Notes: generated by a model from the letters alone, not told the origin. A DNA stretch of 64,000 nt from JAEUIE01 sp035430005 (GCA_035430005.1 DAOMFV010000008.1:1-64000), one strand, 5' to 3'; positions 16,680 to 26,725 are shown, numbered from the stretch's first letter. Translations and numbers: made by a program.

Positions 16680-19600
16680 TTAGTGATTAAACAGGAACGC
16701 CGGGCTGTTGATGAGCGCCCAGACGAGGTCCTGGGCAGCGGTCAAGCGCGGGTTCGCCATCTGTTGTTTGCTCTGCTGGGCATCCAGGCGAAGCTGAGCC
16801 AGTTTGCCATCCAGGGGGACGGGTTTGGCAAGCTCAGCCAACGTGGTCTGAAGTTCCTTGACCTTGGGATCGATAGAAAGCGGCATGCGGGCAGCAGCAA
16901 GTTCCGCCTGACGCTTCTGCATTTCCGGGTCCACCAGTTGATACATCCTGGTCAGGACCGCTCGCTGCTTCTCGGTCTGCTCGGCAACGGGGAGTTCGAG
17001 GATACTTCGGAACTCATCGGCAAGTCCAATGGGCAGCGGGGTCTTGGTGCTGGTCGTAGCTGAGAAACGGAAGCGGCCAAGGGTGTGGTCAACCAAACTG
17101 TGGCGATGCAGCAGCTTGAAGGTAAGCACGGTGCCGGCGTCGTAGCTGATTGGCTCCTTCAGCTGGAAGATGACCCAGTGAGTGATGCCCGTGTTGGGGA
17201 CGACGGCCCAGCCCCTGGCATTGTTGGGCTTGCCATCGATCAACTGATCAGCCGCGAAGCCCTCTTGAGAAAAATCGACTTGAGCGGAAGCTATCTTGAG
17301 CTTCTTCGCCATCTTCGGATCACCCTTGGGCCCGGCAGTGATCTCGAACTGAGACAGTACGAAGTTGCCATTAGGTGCCCGACCCGGTCCGGTGGCCGGC
17401 AGCTTATCGTCCATCAGCACTTCAAGCCGGATGGCGGTGATGCCCTTCACATCGGTGGTCGCCGTCACCGTATAGTCGGAACGATTGAGCGGCCCACTTG
17501 CAAAGAGGGACAAGTCATCGAGTTTGGCCAGCCTGGTTTCAGCAGTGGCAGAGTAGCTGAAAGGGTTCAAACGAAACCAGTCGATCTGTTCGTTCTTCTT
17601 CTTGGCATACTCGGATTGTCTGGTAGCAAGCAAAGTCGCTTGATAAGTCTTGAGGCTCTCTTCGAGTTGCTTCACCTTAGCCAGCCGCTGCTTCTCCATC
17701 TCGGCACGTGCCGGGGCGATAGCCTTCTCATGGGCTTCGAGATCGGCCTTGTTCTTGGCAATAGCCGCAACTCGATCTCTTTCTTTCTTTGCCAGAACGG
17801 GCACCCACCACTTCTCCTGCTCGTCAAGCTCCTTCATCAGGGCCTCGTGATCTGTCTTGATCTGTCGGAACATCGCAACCGCTTCTTCACGTTCCTTGGC
17901 GGTGGCTGGGCGATTGAGCACACGGAGGAAGAGCTTCTCGACCAGTTTGGCGTCTTCCTGTTCGTTGACGATGAGCTTAACGAGGGCATTGTTGGGATCA
18001 CCTACCGCCTCAGCGATAGTTTGGCCGTTGACGAGTGCCATCACGGGGCCAAGCTGCAAGCCGGAGCTGCGTTCGCATTCGCAGGCACTCTCACGCACAG
18101 GCCGGCCCAGGGTGGCGAGGAAGCCACTGGGCAGTTCCACCCCCACATCAGGCAGCGCAGCGGCACGGGTACCGGCAGGCACGCCGGGAATCTTCGAGAT
18201 GGCTCCGGTCACACGATACACCGCATCGTAAAGCACTTCAGCGGGCAGCCGTTTGGCGGTGGCATGCGAGAAGTTGTGCTTGTCATCAGCGTTCCAGCGG
18301 TTGGTCGTCACTGCCAGTTGATAAGTGCGCGACTTGGCGATCATGGCCATCAGTTCACGCACATTGAAATTGCTCTTGATGAACTCAGCAGTGAGGTAAT
18401 CGAGCAGTTCCGCATTGGAGGGCGGGTTCCCGGCACGAATATCATCGAGCGGTTCGATGAGGCCAACACCGAAGAGATAGCCCCAGATGCGGTTGACGTA
18501 GCTACGGGCAAAGTACTGGTTGTCTTTAGCGGTCAGCCAGTTAGCCAGATCTTCCCGACGGGTATGAACTGAAGCAGATTTCTCTTTACTGACAGGGGTT
18601 TGGATCGAGATCGGCGTGGCTTTGTAGGGGAACTTGGGCGGGGTAATCTGCTGGGTACGATCGTGTTTGATGTCGCCGGTCGGCATGTCATCGACGATTT
18701 CATAGAAGGGCTTGGCCCCTTCAACATCGGTTCCACCAATTTTGCGGTTATTACTCTCTGGATCGCTCTTGAGGCTGACCTGAGCGAAGTAGGCTGAAGT
18801 TTGGTAGTAGTTATCCTGTGTCCAGCGTTCAAAGGGGTGATCGTGGCATTTGTTGCAGTTGAACCGCACTCCCAGGAAAAGGTGAGTGGTGTTCTCCATC
18901 ATCGAGGTCGAGTCGCGGAGAATCTTGAAGTAGGAAGCGGGAGGATTGTCCTTGTTCGATCCCTTGGCGGTAAGCACCTTGCGAACGAACTGATCGTAGG
19001 GTGTGTTGTTCTGAACTTCGTTGCGAATCCACAGACGGAACGCTGAAGCGCCTTCGGGGGCAAGGAACTTGCGGTTCACCTGCAACAGATCGGCCCACTT
19101 GTTGGTCCAGTAGTCGACGAAGTCGGGACTGCCGATGATTTCATCGATGAAGACATCACGCTTGGTCTTGCTGTCACGCTTATCAGCGAGGAAGACTTCG
19201 ATGACTTCGGGCGTGGGAGGCAGACCGGTTAGATCGAGATAGGCCCGGCGGATGAAGTCGATGTCAGTGCAGAGTTCTGAAGGCAGAATCTTCATGCGGA
19301 GCCACTTAGAGGCGACCAGTTCATCAATGCGGTTATAACTGGGGGGTTGCTTCCAGACAAAGCCAGTGCGATCACCCATCACTGTGAGGGTGGTGGCAGC
19401 ATAGGCTCCTTCGAAGCGGGCCAGGATGGGAGCTTCACCACGACGGACAGCGGTGAGCAGGCCCGCCTTGTTGTGGGTGGCGACTTCCGTGTTGCCGCTT
19501 TCGAGGATGGTTTCCTGAGTGACATCCCGTTGCTCGCCATTGGCATAGGTAGCCACGACGCGGAACTGCTGCTTGTTGCCTTCACGTTGAATGATCGGGT

Positions 19601-21827
19601 TCTTGGGTTCGATGTTGATGGCAGTAACACGTGGCGAATCAAGCTTAAGCGTTGCACCGCCTGCGATCCAGCGTTTGAGAATTTCGTAATGAGCCTGCCC
19701 CGGCTTGAAGAGCTGGCCACCAGTATGAGGCACCCCAGCTGAGGACTTAAGCAGAATCAAGCTGTTCTCAGGCGAGGCGATATTGGTACGTCGGGAAGCA
19801 AGGTCATCGGTGAAGGCACGCACATCGAAGATCGGATCGTACCCGCGCAGGCTCAGCTTGAAGCCCGCCTTGCCTGCCTGGGCCCCGTGGCAGGTGCCGG
19901 CATTGCAGCCGACTTTGGAGAGAACAGGCATCACGTCGTGGATGTAGTCAACAGCAGGTTCTGTGGTGTAGTTGGCAACAACGACCTGCACCGAGCCTTC
20001 CGCCTGTCCCAGCTTGTAGTGCAATACGCAGTTGCCCTCTTTGAGCGGACGGATGAGACCGTTGGGATCGATGGTGATGATCTTGTCAATGGGCTGATAT
20101 TGCAGTTGGCGTGTCACATCGACGACATCCTGGCCGCCATCGGTGTTTTTGATCTTTCCGAAGACCAGGAGTTGAGCGTAATCAAACGGCCCGGAGAGAC
20201 GGATGGTTTGCATGCTGGTTTCGAGTCCCACGAGAGTGGCACCCTTTGGCAGAGCTTCTTTGACGACCGGTTCCTGAGGCCGTTCGGCGGCAACCAGCGT
20301 AGAAGCAGCGGGCTTGTCGATCTTGGGCGCAATGGCCAGCGTCTTGAGGGGCTTGCCCGTCGCTGCTTCATACAGCCGCAGTTGACCATCAGCCCCGGCG
20401 GCAGCAACCGTCTCGCCTTTGGCATCGAAGGCAACACAGAACAAAGCGTTGTGGTCGGTGGTGGCTTTGCCCAACAATTTGACCGCATCGACATGATACT
20501 GATCGATCTTCTTCTTCTCTTCCGCGCTGCGATTCGACACTTCCTTGGCCATGATCTTCTTTAGCTCTTCGGGAAGCGTGGGATCGAAGTCGTAGCCATA
20601 GATTTGCAGCGTGCCAACGGTATCGAGGCTGCTGACAGCGGCAATGCGCTTGCCATCCCTGCTGATGGCTACCGAGTTGACACGACCAGGGAGGGCCGGC
20701 AGTTCACGGATCAGGTTGGAGTCGTCGCCGATCTTGCGTTCGACATTGCGGAAGATGCGGTAGACCTTCGGCTTGCCATCAGCGCCACCCACGACGATTT
20801 CATCACGGGTGGGATGGCTGACGACACTATTGATACCGCCCCGCAGAGCGCCAGGAGTGATCGAGGTCACATTGTCGATGAACCGCTGGGTCGCCACTTC
20901 GGTGAGCTTGGTGGACATATCCCGGCTGACCGAGACAACATGGGTACCCTTGGGATTGAACGTGGTATCAAGTGGCCAATCACTGTGCGAACCCTGTTGC
21001 AACACCTGCTGGCCGGTCTTGATATCGATGGCCCGTACCGTGTTATCAGCGCAACCGAAGGCGACCTTGGTGTTGTCGGGTGACCAACTGACGCCGTAGA
21101 GGGTATCGAAACCAAATGGGGCGGAGAGAACGAGCTTCTTGTCAGCGAGCTTCCATATCTGGATTTCACCGAGCCGGGCGGGGAGACCACCAGCAACGGC
21201 AAGATACTCACTGTTCGGTGAGAATCGCAGCGACTGCACACGCTCGGACAGCCCGATGAGCCGGGCTTCGAGCTTGCCCGCATCAGCAGTGTAGAGGAGT
21301 ACTTCATGGAACCCGGCGATGGCCAGCCATTTGCCATCCGGGGAATAATCGATGGCCGAGATGACTGGGGGCCGGGTGTAAGTCGGCTGGTTCTCCGGGC
21401 CATAAGGCTTGGCTTCAGGAGGGGAGTCGTTCTTGGCCCCCTCAGCGATCCAGCGTTTGATGAGATCGATATCCGAAGCAGCCAGCGGAGCACGACCATC
21501 GGGAGGCATCTTGGCTTTGCCGTTCTCCGGAGTGATAAGGTCGAGCAGGTGGCTGTTTTCAGTATCTTTGGGAACGATGGTCTTGGCACCCGATTCACCC
21601 CCGGCGATGAGTTTTTCAAAGCTGGTCATGACGTAACCCGACTTGGCCTTGGCTGGCTGATGACAGCCCTGGCAATGAGCTTGAAAGATCGGGCGAATCT
21701 GTTTGTCGTAACTGATGGGCGCATTCTTATTGTCAGTCGGCTTGGCATCGTCAGCCCAAATGGGGACGATGACGAAAGCCAAGACAAACAGAGACAGCCA
21801 TCCGCTGGAGAGAGGTCGGATCGTCAT
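16680..21827 (-). CDS. Giant planctomycete cytochrome/WD40/DUF1549/DUF1553 protein
   Basis: 1715 residues from the ATG at 21827 (signal MTIRPLSSGWLSLFVLAFVI). Domains in order: planctomycete cytochrome C domain with QAHCQGCHQ (52-56); WD40 beta-propeller (about 140-510); a beta-sandwich Ig-like stretch (about 540-620); a second cytochrome-like site CNAGTCH at 641-647 (CX3CH); DUF1549 (about 830-1050, with LFLGVRFNCNKCHDHPFERW near 990); DUF1553 (from about 1090); then a coiled-coil segment and a carbohydrate-binding-like beta domain before the tail. It is predicted to be exported and perhaps redox active. Paired with the DUF1501 gene downstream. Longer than most relatives because the WD40 unit is fused in. 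Confidence 0.92.
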   Translation of the reverse strand: MTIRPLSSGWLSLFVLAFVIVPIWADDAKPTDNKNAPISYDKQIRPIFQAHCQGCHQPAKAKSGYVMTSFEKLIAGGESGAKTIVPKDTENSHLLDLITPENGKAKMPPDGRAPLAASDIDLIKRWIAEGAKNDSPPEAKPYGPENQPTYTRPPVISAIDYSPDGKWLAIAGFHEVLLYTADAGKLEARLIGLSERVQSLRFSPNSEYLAVAGGLPARLGEIQIWKLADKKLVLSAPFGFDTLYGVSWSPDNTKVAFGCADNTVRAIDIKTGQQVLQQGSHSDWPLDTTFNPKGTHVVSVSRDMSTKLTEVATQRFIDNVTSITPGALRGGINSVVSHPTRDEIVVGGADGKPKVYRIFRNVERKIGDDSNLIRELPALPGRVNSVAISRDGKRIAAVSSLDTVGTLQIYGYDFDPTLPEELKKIMAKEVSNRSAEEKKKIDQYHVDAVKLLGKATTDHNALFCVAFDAKGETVAAAGADGQLRLYEAATGKPLKTLAIAPKIDKPAASTLVAAERPQEPVVKEALPKGATLVGLETSMQTIRLSGPFDYAQLLVFGKIKNTDGGQDVVDVTRQLQYQPIDKIITIDPNGLIRPLKEGNCVLHYKLGQAEGSVQVVVANYTTEPAVDYIHDVMPVLSKVGCNAGTCHGAQAGKAGFKLSLRGYDPIFDVRAFTDDLASRRTNIASPENSLILLKSSAGVPHTGGQLFKPGQAHYEILKRWIAGGATLKLDSPRVTAINIEPKNPIIQREGNKQQFRVVATYANGEQRDVTQETILESGNTEVATHNKAGLLTAVRRGEAPILARFEGAYAATTLTVMGDRTGFVWKQPPSYNRIDELVASKWLRMKILPSELCTDIDFIRRAYLDLTGLPPTPEVIEVFLADKRDSKTKRDVFIDEIIGSPDFVDYWTNKWADLLQVNRKFLAPEGASAFRLWIRNEVQNNTPYDQFVRKVLTAKGSNKDNPPASYFKILRDSTSMMENTTHLFLGVRFNCNKCHDHPFERWTQDNYYQTSAYFAQVSLKSDPESNNRKIGGTDVEGAKPFYEIVDDMPTGDIKHDRTQQITPPKFPYKATPISIQTPVSKEKSASVHTRREDLANWLTAKDNQYFARSYVNRIWGYLFGVGLIEPLDDIRAGNPPSNAELLDYLTAEFIKSNFNVRELMAMIAKSRTYQLAVTTNRWNADDKHNFSHATAKRLPAEVLYDAVYRVTGAISKIPGVPAGTRAAALPDVGVELPSGFLATLGRPVRESACECERSSGLQLGPVMALVNGQTIAEAVGDPNNALVKLIVNEQEDAKLVEKLFLRVLNRPATAKEREEAVAMFRQIKTDHEALMKELDEQEKWWVPVLAKKERDRVAAIAKNKADLEAHEKAIAPARAEMEKQRLAKVKQLEESLKTYQATLLATRQSEYAKKKNEQIDWFRLNPFSYSATAETRLAKLDDLSLFASGPLNRSDYTVTATTDVKGITAIRLEVLMDDKLPATGPGRAPNGNFVLSQFEITAGPKGDPKMAKKLKIASAQVDFSQEGFAADQLIDGKPNNARGWAVVPNTGITHWVIFQLKEPISYDAGTVLTFKLLHRHSLVDHTLGRFRFSATTSTKTPLPIGLADEFRSILELPVAEQTEKQRAVLTRMYQLVDPEMQKRQAELAAARMPLSIDPKVKELQTTLAELAKPVPLDGKLAQLRLDAQQSKQQMANPRLTAAQDLVWALINSPAFLFNH

Positions 21828-21960
21828 AAACAGTCGTTCCTGGTGCAAACACAATCAGTCAGGCAGGATTACCGGCAGTGTAACTAGTTTACTCTATCTG
21901 GTGTGGAGTGCAATCGTTAAAACCCAGCCAGGCTCACTAAATCAACAGTTTACGGCCGGC

Positions 21961-22656
21961 TCATCTCGGCTTGTGAAGTTCAAGATACTGCAAGAATTCG
22001 GGTACATGGTTGAACCGCTCGGCATGCGAATCGAGGTAGCCAAGAGTTGACAGAGGATCCTTATACTTCGATACGAGTGTTTCAACAAAACCGCAAGACT
22101 GGCTCACTTCAAGGAGTTCTGGGGGCGAATACAAGTGTCGATGATGGTGCAGATAGAAGATGTCGTTGATTTCCTGTGTTTCGTGCGGCCTTTCCAGCAA
22201 TTGGCGACAAATGTATGTCAGGTCGGGTGTGGTGATACGAACGACGCCGCCGGGGACCAGGATTCGCCCGATTTCGAGCAAGAGCGCCTTGGCGTCTTGC
22301 AATGAAATGTGTTCGATCACCTCTTCAAGGAAAACGGAATGCACAGAGTTGTTGGGAAAAGGCAATCGTCGTGTGATGTCGACGTAGACTTCAGAGCGCG
22401 GGTCGATGTCAGCAGTCAGCCAATCGCTGCGAAGGTTTCCTCCCCCGCCCAGATTGAGAATGCGCGGGCCGGGCTCAGCCAGCCAGCGGCCCAGATAGCC
22501 CGCAGTGGCCCAGGGCCCTGCCATCTTCCAGAACGTAGCACTCTTCCTGCCGACATAACGACACAACGTGGAGATGACTCCATACCGTTTGGAGTAATAG
22601 CGGAACTTGTTAATCAGTCCGTTCGGCGGAATCAGGGTCTCAGATACCATGCTCAT
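21961..22656 (-). CDS. Class I SAM-dependent methyltransferase (type 11 family)
   Basis: 231 residues. Motif I is PRILNLGGGGNLRSDWL, with the acidic adenosine ligand in TADID. A motif-IV-like FLEEVIEHI and a motif-V-like LVPGGVVRITTPDL follow. This LGGGGN variant with a PDL strand is typical of methyltransferases in glycan or surface-polysaccharide clusters, but none is nearby. The substrate is unknown. The gene lies alone between the giant cytochrome protein and the T6SS tssM-like gene, about 120 bases after the latter's stop. ATGs at 22656 and 22650 are both possible. Confidence 0.85.
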   Translation of the reverse strand: MSMVSETLIPPNGLINKFRYYSKRYGVISTLCRYVGRKSATFWKMAGPWATAGYLGRWLAEPGPRILNLGGGGNLRSDWLTADIDPRSEVYVDITRRLPFPNNSVHSVFLEEVIEHISLQDAKALLLEIGRILVPGGVVRITTPDLTYICRQLLERPHETQEINDIFYLHHHRHLYSPPELLEVSQSCGFVETLVSKYKDPLSTLGYLDSHAERFNHVPEFLQYLELHKPR

Positions 22657-22774
22657 AGGGCGATTCCACGGGCTGAGAACGACTGTTGGTTACGATAGTT
22701 GTGCTACCAATGGTAATCGAGGGAACGACGACTGAAAGCATCGCCTTTCAAATACTAATGGAGGAGCCGTTGTC

Positions 22775-24439
22775 TCATCCGCTATTTGGATGGGTAATCA
22801 TCCAATAAATCAGCCCGATCGTAGACAACAGCATGATAATGCTGGCAATATACCCTACCACAGTGTACCAACCGTAATTGCGCTCATCTTGAAAAGCTTT
22901 GGGCAGCCAGGAGACGTAGTTTTGACTTTCGGTGAGCCGGGAGAAGACGCCGGAGACGAAAGCGGTTTCTCTTTCGGTCTTGCCGGTAGCTGCCAGGTAA
23001 CACCCGCCGAAAAGAGGTAGCGTTTCCGTATCGCCGGGATCAGCCACCGTGACACTACGGGCCAGGAGCTTACCAAGGCGCGGGCTGCGCAGGTACATTT
23101 CCCGAAGCAGGAAATAGAGGTTGGCGTTATGCGGAGCAGAGACCCCGGGAGTCTTACGGATATCGGCGGTCGCATCAACTTTGAGGAACTGAAGCACCCA
23201 CTTCGGCAGCACTGTCTGGCCAATCCAATGAGCTGCCTGATCATAGAGCTTGGGAATCTCAGTGGCAGGAAGTTCAGGGACAAGTGGTAAACGTTGGCCT
23301 ACCCGCTGCAGGAGCATCTCCGGCTTGATGAAGTTATTACGAAACTCTCTGAATCCGACGGCAGTTTCCAGGTCGCAGATCATGGCGATCATCGGCGAGC
23401 GCAGGGACAAGGTTTCCCGTATCAGGCCAAGCTCACTCTGCAAAATAGGGTAGCCCTCTTTCACAGAAGCGTCGTTTTCCAGTGACTGCCAGGGAATCAG
23501 CGCGAAGATACCGTTAAGCGAACACCAGGGCCGGCGTTCCTTTTTGATCAACCGGCACAGATACATCAACCGGGCCTGGTCGTTCAGCAGCACCGCCTTG
23601 GGAATCGGCTCACGGCGAATGGCGGCCTTTTGCGGAGCCTTCGACAAATCGCTGAGTTCCTGAAGCCGTTCCTGCTCTTCGGGAGTCAAGGCTCGTTCCG
23701 TGCGCAGGCTCACCAACTGGTTCAACTCATCGAACAAGTCCTTGTCCATGCCCATATGGGCAGCGGCAGTTTCGGGATTGAGCGTCTTGCCCATATCTGC
23801 CTTCGCCACCGTCTCAGCCACGTTAAAGGCAGCCTCTTCACCGGCAAGGATGCTACAGAACCGCCCCCACGCTGTGGCCCCGGCGCATACGATATAGATC
23901 GCATCGCGATGAGCGTAGAACCGAATCGGCGAGCGTTCCCGCCCCGGAGCGGCAATAATGTCTTTGAGACCGGAAGCCTGAAACAACGCCTCTTCCCCAG
24001 CAGCATTCCTGCCCACGATGAGAAACAGCGGGAAGTCGCCGAGGCTGATGCCCTCATCCTTTAATTGCTCTAGACCTTTGATCCAAGCCTCTTCGATGTC
24101 AGGGAACTCGATGACGGTATCGTCTTCGCTGAAGGTCAGAATGAGCCAGTAGAGTAGCCAGCAAAAGGCATAAAAGACGAGGAAGAAGATGGGTAGATAG
24201 AAAGGAGCATTACGCTGAGCAAAAGTCGGGAGATATTGGCTAATATTAACCTTATCCCAACTGCCTAGCCACCATAATCCCCAACAGACGAAACCAACGA
24301 CACCAATTCTGACGAGGATGCGAACCCAGCGCGGCCACTTGCGGAAGTCAGCCGCTCTCGAGAAAATGGGGACGAGGAGGCTAAGCCAAGTCCGCACCAA
24401 ATCCATGATCCACAAGATGAACGAATAGACTGATTGCAT
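22775..24439 (-). CDS. Short TssM/IcmF-like T6SS membrane protein with degenerate P-loop
   Basis: 554 residues. Two N-terminal membrane helices (about 41-60 and 81-103) are followed by a cytoplasmic domain in which FPLFLIVGRNAAGEEALFQ (136-154) sits where IcmF/TssM has its Walker A. The P-loop Lys is replaced by Glu149, so ATP binding is unlikely. A single hydrophobic helix (about 525-547) ends the protein. Full TssM is usually about 1100-1200 residues with a large periplasmic part that binds TssJ; that part is absent. A GAGG site precedes the ATG. It is third in a tight operon with tssK and tssL (15-base gap), which strongly supports a membrane-complex role. It could instead be a divergent, lineage-specific accessory protein. 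Confidence 0.7.
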   Translation of the reverse strand: MQSVYSFILWIMDLVRTWLSLLVPIFSRAADFRKWPRWVRILVRIGVVGFVCWGLWWLGSWDKVNISQYLPTFAQRNAPFYLPIFFLVFYAFCWLLYWLILTFSEDDTVIEFPDIEEAWIKGLEQLKDEGISLGDFPLFLIVGRNAAGEEALFQASGLKDIIAAPGRERSPIRFYAHRDAIYIVCAGATAWGRFCSILAGEEAAFNVAETVAKADMGKTLNPETAAAHMGMDKDLFDELNQLVSLRTERALTPEEQERLQELSDLSKAPQKAAIRREPIPKAVLLNDQARLMYLCRLIKKERRPWCSLNGIFALIPWQSLENDASVKEGYPILQSELGLIRETLSLRSPMIAMICDLETAVGFREFRNNFIKPEMLLQRVGQRLPLVPELPATEIPKLYDQAAHWIGQTVLPKWVLQFLKVDATADIRKTPGVSAPHNANLYFLLREMYLRSPRLGKLLARSVTVADPGDTETLPLFGGCYLAATGKTERETAFVSGVFSRLTESQNYVSWLPKAFQDERNYGWYTVVGYIASIIMLLSTIGLIYWMITHPNSG

Positions 24440-24454
24440 GGCGACCTCTTAGTA

Positions 24455-25138
24455 TTATTTGAAGTTTTTATACATGATGAAAACGACGAGCGTACCCAGG
24501 AAAACGAGTATTGCGAAGCCGAGCACCTGCCACATCATCGAGTAGCGTTCCCGGTTGCGCAGCGGCGGCACATCAATGGGGGCTTCTCGTTCCGTGGGCA
24601 GCGAAAACTCCTTGGGCATCCCCTGGATGACTCCTCTCCGCACCTTATCAATCCATTTGGTGACGCTGGTTATGCGTGATTCTTCCGGTTTGCCCCGGAA
24701 GCCCAGCAGCACGCACCAAAGATAGACCTCCAGAGCGTCGGTACCGTGTCGTCCCTCAGCTTTGATGGCATTTTCCCAGAAACGCCAGCCTCGATCCTGA
24801 CTGCTGCCATGCAGATAGGTTTCGAGGGTGGATTCAGTCCAGGCAGCGGACCAGGGCGAATCGGGAGCGATGAAGATTTCATCCAGCCAGCAGGCCAGGG
24901 CATAACGAATACCCAGAAAAGGCTCCATCGACCGGTTAGGGTTCGTAGTCTGCCGGGCGCTTACGCTGTCTCCCATATAGTTGGGATCTTGATTCAGTTC
25001 AATCTGCCCATTGAGCATCTGAATAAACCTCTGCTGTTCCACCTGCATGGAAGCAGTCTCGCCCCGCTGGATACGCGCTTTCAAGTCCAGGCCATGCCCG
25101 AAGACTTCGTGAACGACTCGTGCGTATTTGTCCTGCAT
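24455..25138 (-). CDS. tssL: T6SS membrane subunit TssL (DotU family)
   Basis: 227 residues. The DotU signature is clear: RYALACWLDEIFIAPDSPW, then LETYLHGSSQDRGWRFWENA, then ALEVYLWCVLLGFRGK. A C-terminal membrane helix (VLGFAILVFLGTLVVFIMY) anchors the cytoplasmic hook domain, as is usual for TssL. No peptidoglycan-binding extension is present. It is expected to link the TssM-type platform to the baseplate through TssK. The gene lies between tssK (17-base gap) and the tssM-like gene (15-base gap), all minus strand. Confidence 0.93.
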   Translation of the reverse strand: MQDKYARVVHEVFGHGLDLKARIQRGETASMQVEQQRFIQMLNGQIELNQDPNYMGDSVSARQTTNPNRSMEPFLGIRYALACWLDEIFIAPDSPWSAAWTESTLETYLHGSSQDRGWRFWENAIKAEGRHGTDALEVYLWCVLLGFRGKPEESRITSVTKWIDKVRRGVIQGMPKEFSLPTEREAPIDVPPLRNRERYSMMWQVLGFAILVFLGTLVVFIMYKNFK

Positions 25139-25155
25139 AGCTGACCCAATCCAGG

Positions 25156-26601
25156 CTAGTTAGCGTCTTTGACGGATTCCGTCGGCACCACATACAGCGT
25201 AAACTGCATCTTGGCGATAGGGCCATCAGTTCGGATGGCCACTTCGGTCTGCCCTTCGATGCTGCCGGCGATCAATTTTTCATTAAGGCGAATAGCGATG
25301 CAATAGGTGCGCTGCACGGCGCTCCATTCATCCGGCGAAGCGCCTCGATCAATTTGGAAATATGTCAGAGTGCGCGAATCGGGCAGCACCCGGGGGGGCT
25401 TAGGGTTGTGCGTGAAGGCCAGGCCGCGCAAACCGCGCTGAAAGATGTCATCGACATTGTCCAGCGAACCGATTTTCATATTCAACCCGCCACGCAACAG
25501 ACGTATCACTTGTTCGGCTGGCAGCGGGCAATCGACCCCCACGAACATCTGGTAGCCCTGGGCCAGCCATTCCGATTTGATGCTGACCTTCATGCGCAGA
25601 CCCGAACCGACGAACGGCACATCGAAGTAACCCTGATCGAACACATGGCCCAACAGTTCTTCGATGTACTTCTTCACAGTCAGGAAGCAGTGGCCCAGAT
25701 CGTCATGATCATAAAACGGAATGTCTTCCGGAGGGCGAACATTGGGCCCAAGAATGGCGAGCTTGCCAAGTACCCGGCAGAACTCTGTGTAAGCAGTCAG
25801 CGGATGCACACCCTGCGCGAAGGCCATGATGCGCAGCACTGTCGATATTTCGTTCAGCAGTTGCAGACCTTCGAATAACTGACGATCGCCGGGTGATTGG
25901 CTGTCGAAGGTGATCCGCTTGCTCTTAACCCGGATAGCCCAGTTCGAGACAAGATTGCTGACACGATGGTAGATGCGTTGAAGGATATCCACCTGCAGCG
26001 GAGCCCAGCCTTCACAGTGAAGCAGTGGTGGAATATACGGTTCGTGCAGTTCCGGCACTGCCTCCGCTTTGCCTGACCTCTCAATCTGTGCCAGCGGAAT
26101 GATCTCGTAGCCGGTGGCATCATCCACGTTGGTCATGGCGATCAGCCGCAGCTTCATCTGCCGATATTGGATTTGCCAGGGATTCTGCCCAGTGTTCTCA
26201 TCGGGAATGCCTTCCCGGGGAATCTCCGGTAAGTAGCGGACGTTCTTGCTGTCGCCCGATTCGAGGTTACTGCGACCGAGTTGAACCTGGGGGATGGCGA
26301 GGGCGATCTCCAGCGGGTTCTTGCGAGTCAGCCCATCGCGAAATTCCAGCGGAGCGAGAACGCCATCCTGCGGGACACGCACCAGGGTACCGTCGCGCAG
26401 CCGGCATTGCAGCCGCCGCACTTCAAAACGATAGTTTTTCAACGCATCGAGATTGATATCGATACTGTGAATTCCCCAATTGTAGTTAAGATCCCATCGG
26501 GACGACTGCTGAACCTGATCATGCCAATAGCGATCTGAGGCCTGAAAATGATGTGGCCGAAGGAACATCCCCTGATGCCAGAGTACGGCTTGGGAACTCA
26601 T
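25156..26601 (-). CDS. tssK: T6SS baseplate adaptor TssK
   Basis: 481 residues, close to the usual 440-480. The N-terminus VLWHQGMFLRPHHFQASDRY is the TssK hallmark. Later FVGVDCPLPAEQVIRLLRGG and PRVLPDSRTLTYFQIDRG match the C-terminal receptor-binding head. TssK trimers connect the TssEFG wedge to the TssL/TssM membrane complex. First gene of the tssK-tssL-tssM-like operon; its promoter must lie in the 26602-26702 gap. Confidence 0.95.
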   Translation of the reverse strand: MSSQAVLWHQGMFLRPHHFQASDRYWHDQVQQSSRWDLNYNWGIHSIDINLDALKNYRFEVRRLQCRLRDGTLVRVPQDGVLAPLEFRDGLTRKNPLEIALAIPQVQLGRSNLESGDSKNVRYLPEIPREGIPDENTGQNPWQIQYRQMKLRLIAMTNVDDATGYEIIPLAQIERSGKAEAVPELHEPYIPPLLHCEGWAPLQVDILQRIYHRVSNLVSNWAIRVKSKRITFDSQSPGDRQLFEGLQLLNEISTVLRIMAFAQGVHPLTAYTEFCRVLGKLAILGPNVRPPEDIPFYDHDDLGHCFLTVKKYIEELLGHVFDQGYFDVPFVGSGLRMKVSIKSEWLAQGYQMFVGVDCPLPAEQVIRLLRGGLNMKIGSLDNVDDIFQRGLRGLAFTHNPKPPRVLPDSRTLTYFQIDRGASPDEWSAVQRTYCIAIRLNEKLIAGSIEGQTEVAIRTDGPIAKMQFTLYVVPTESVKDAN

Positions 26602-26702
26602 AGATGACTACCTGCACGGGAAGCAGCAGAACAGGAAAGCGCGAGTATCTTAGCAAATATCCGGCTAAAGTGTTAACAGAATCATCATCTGCAAAAGGAA
26701 AA

Positions 26703-26725
26703 GCCCGAAGCGGCAAGCTTCGGGC
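26703..26725 (-). terminator. Intrinsic terminator of the TonB-receptor gene
   Basis: A nine-bp perfect stem (GCCCGAAGC/GCTTCGGGC) has a five-base loop. Read on the minus strand it is followed by TTTTCCTTTT. It closes transcription of the TonB receptor and so insulates it from tssK. Confidence 0.85.

Noticed and set aside
17085..18572. 495-codon plus-strand open frame opposite the giant cytochrome protein
   Set aside because: It is a mirror frame of a strongly supported minus-strand gene (DUF1549/DUF1553 motifs) and its translation shows no family features.
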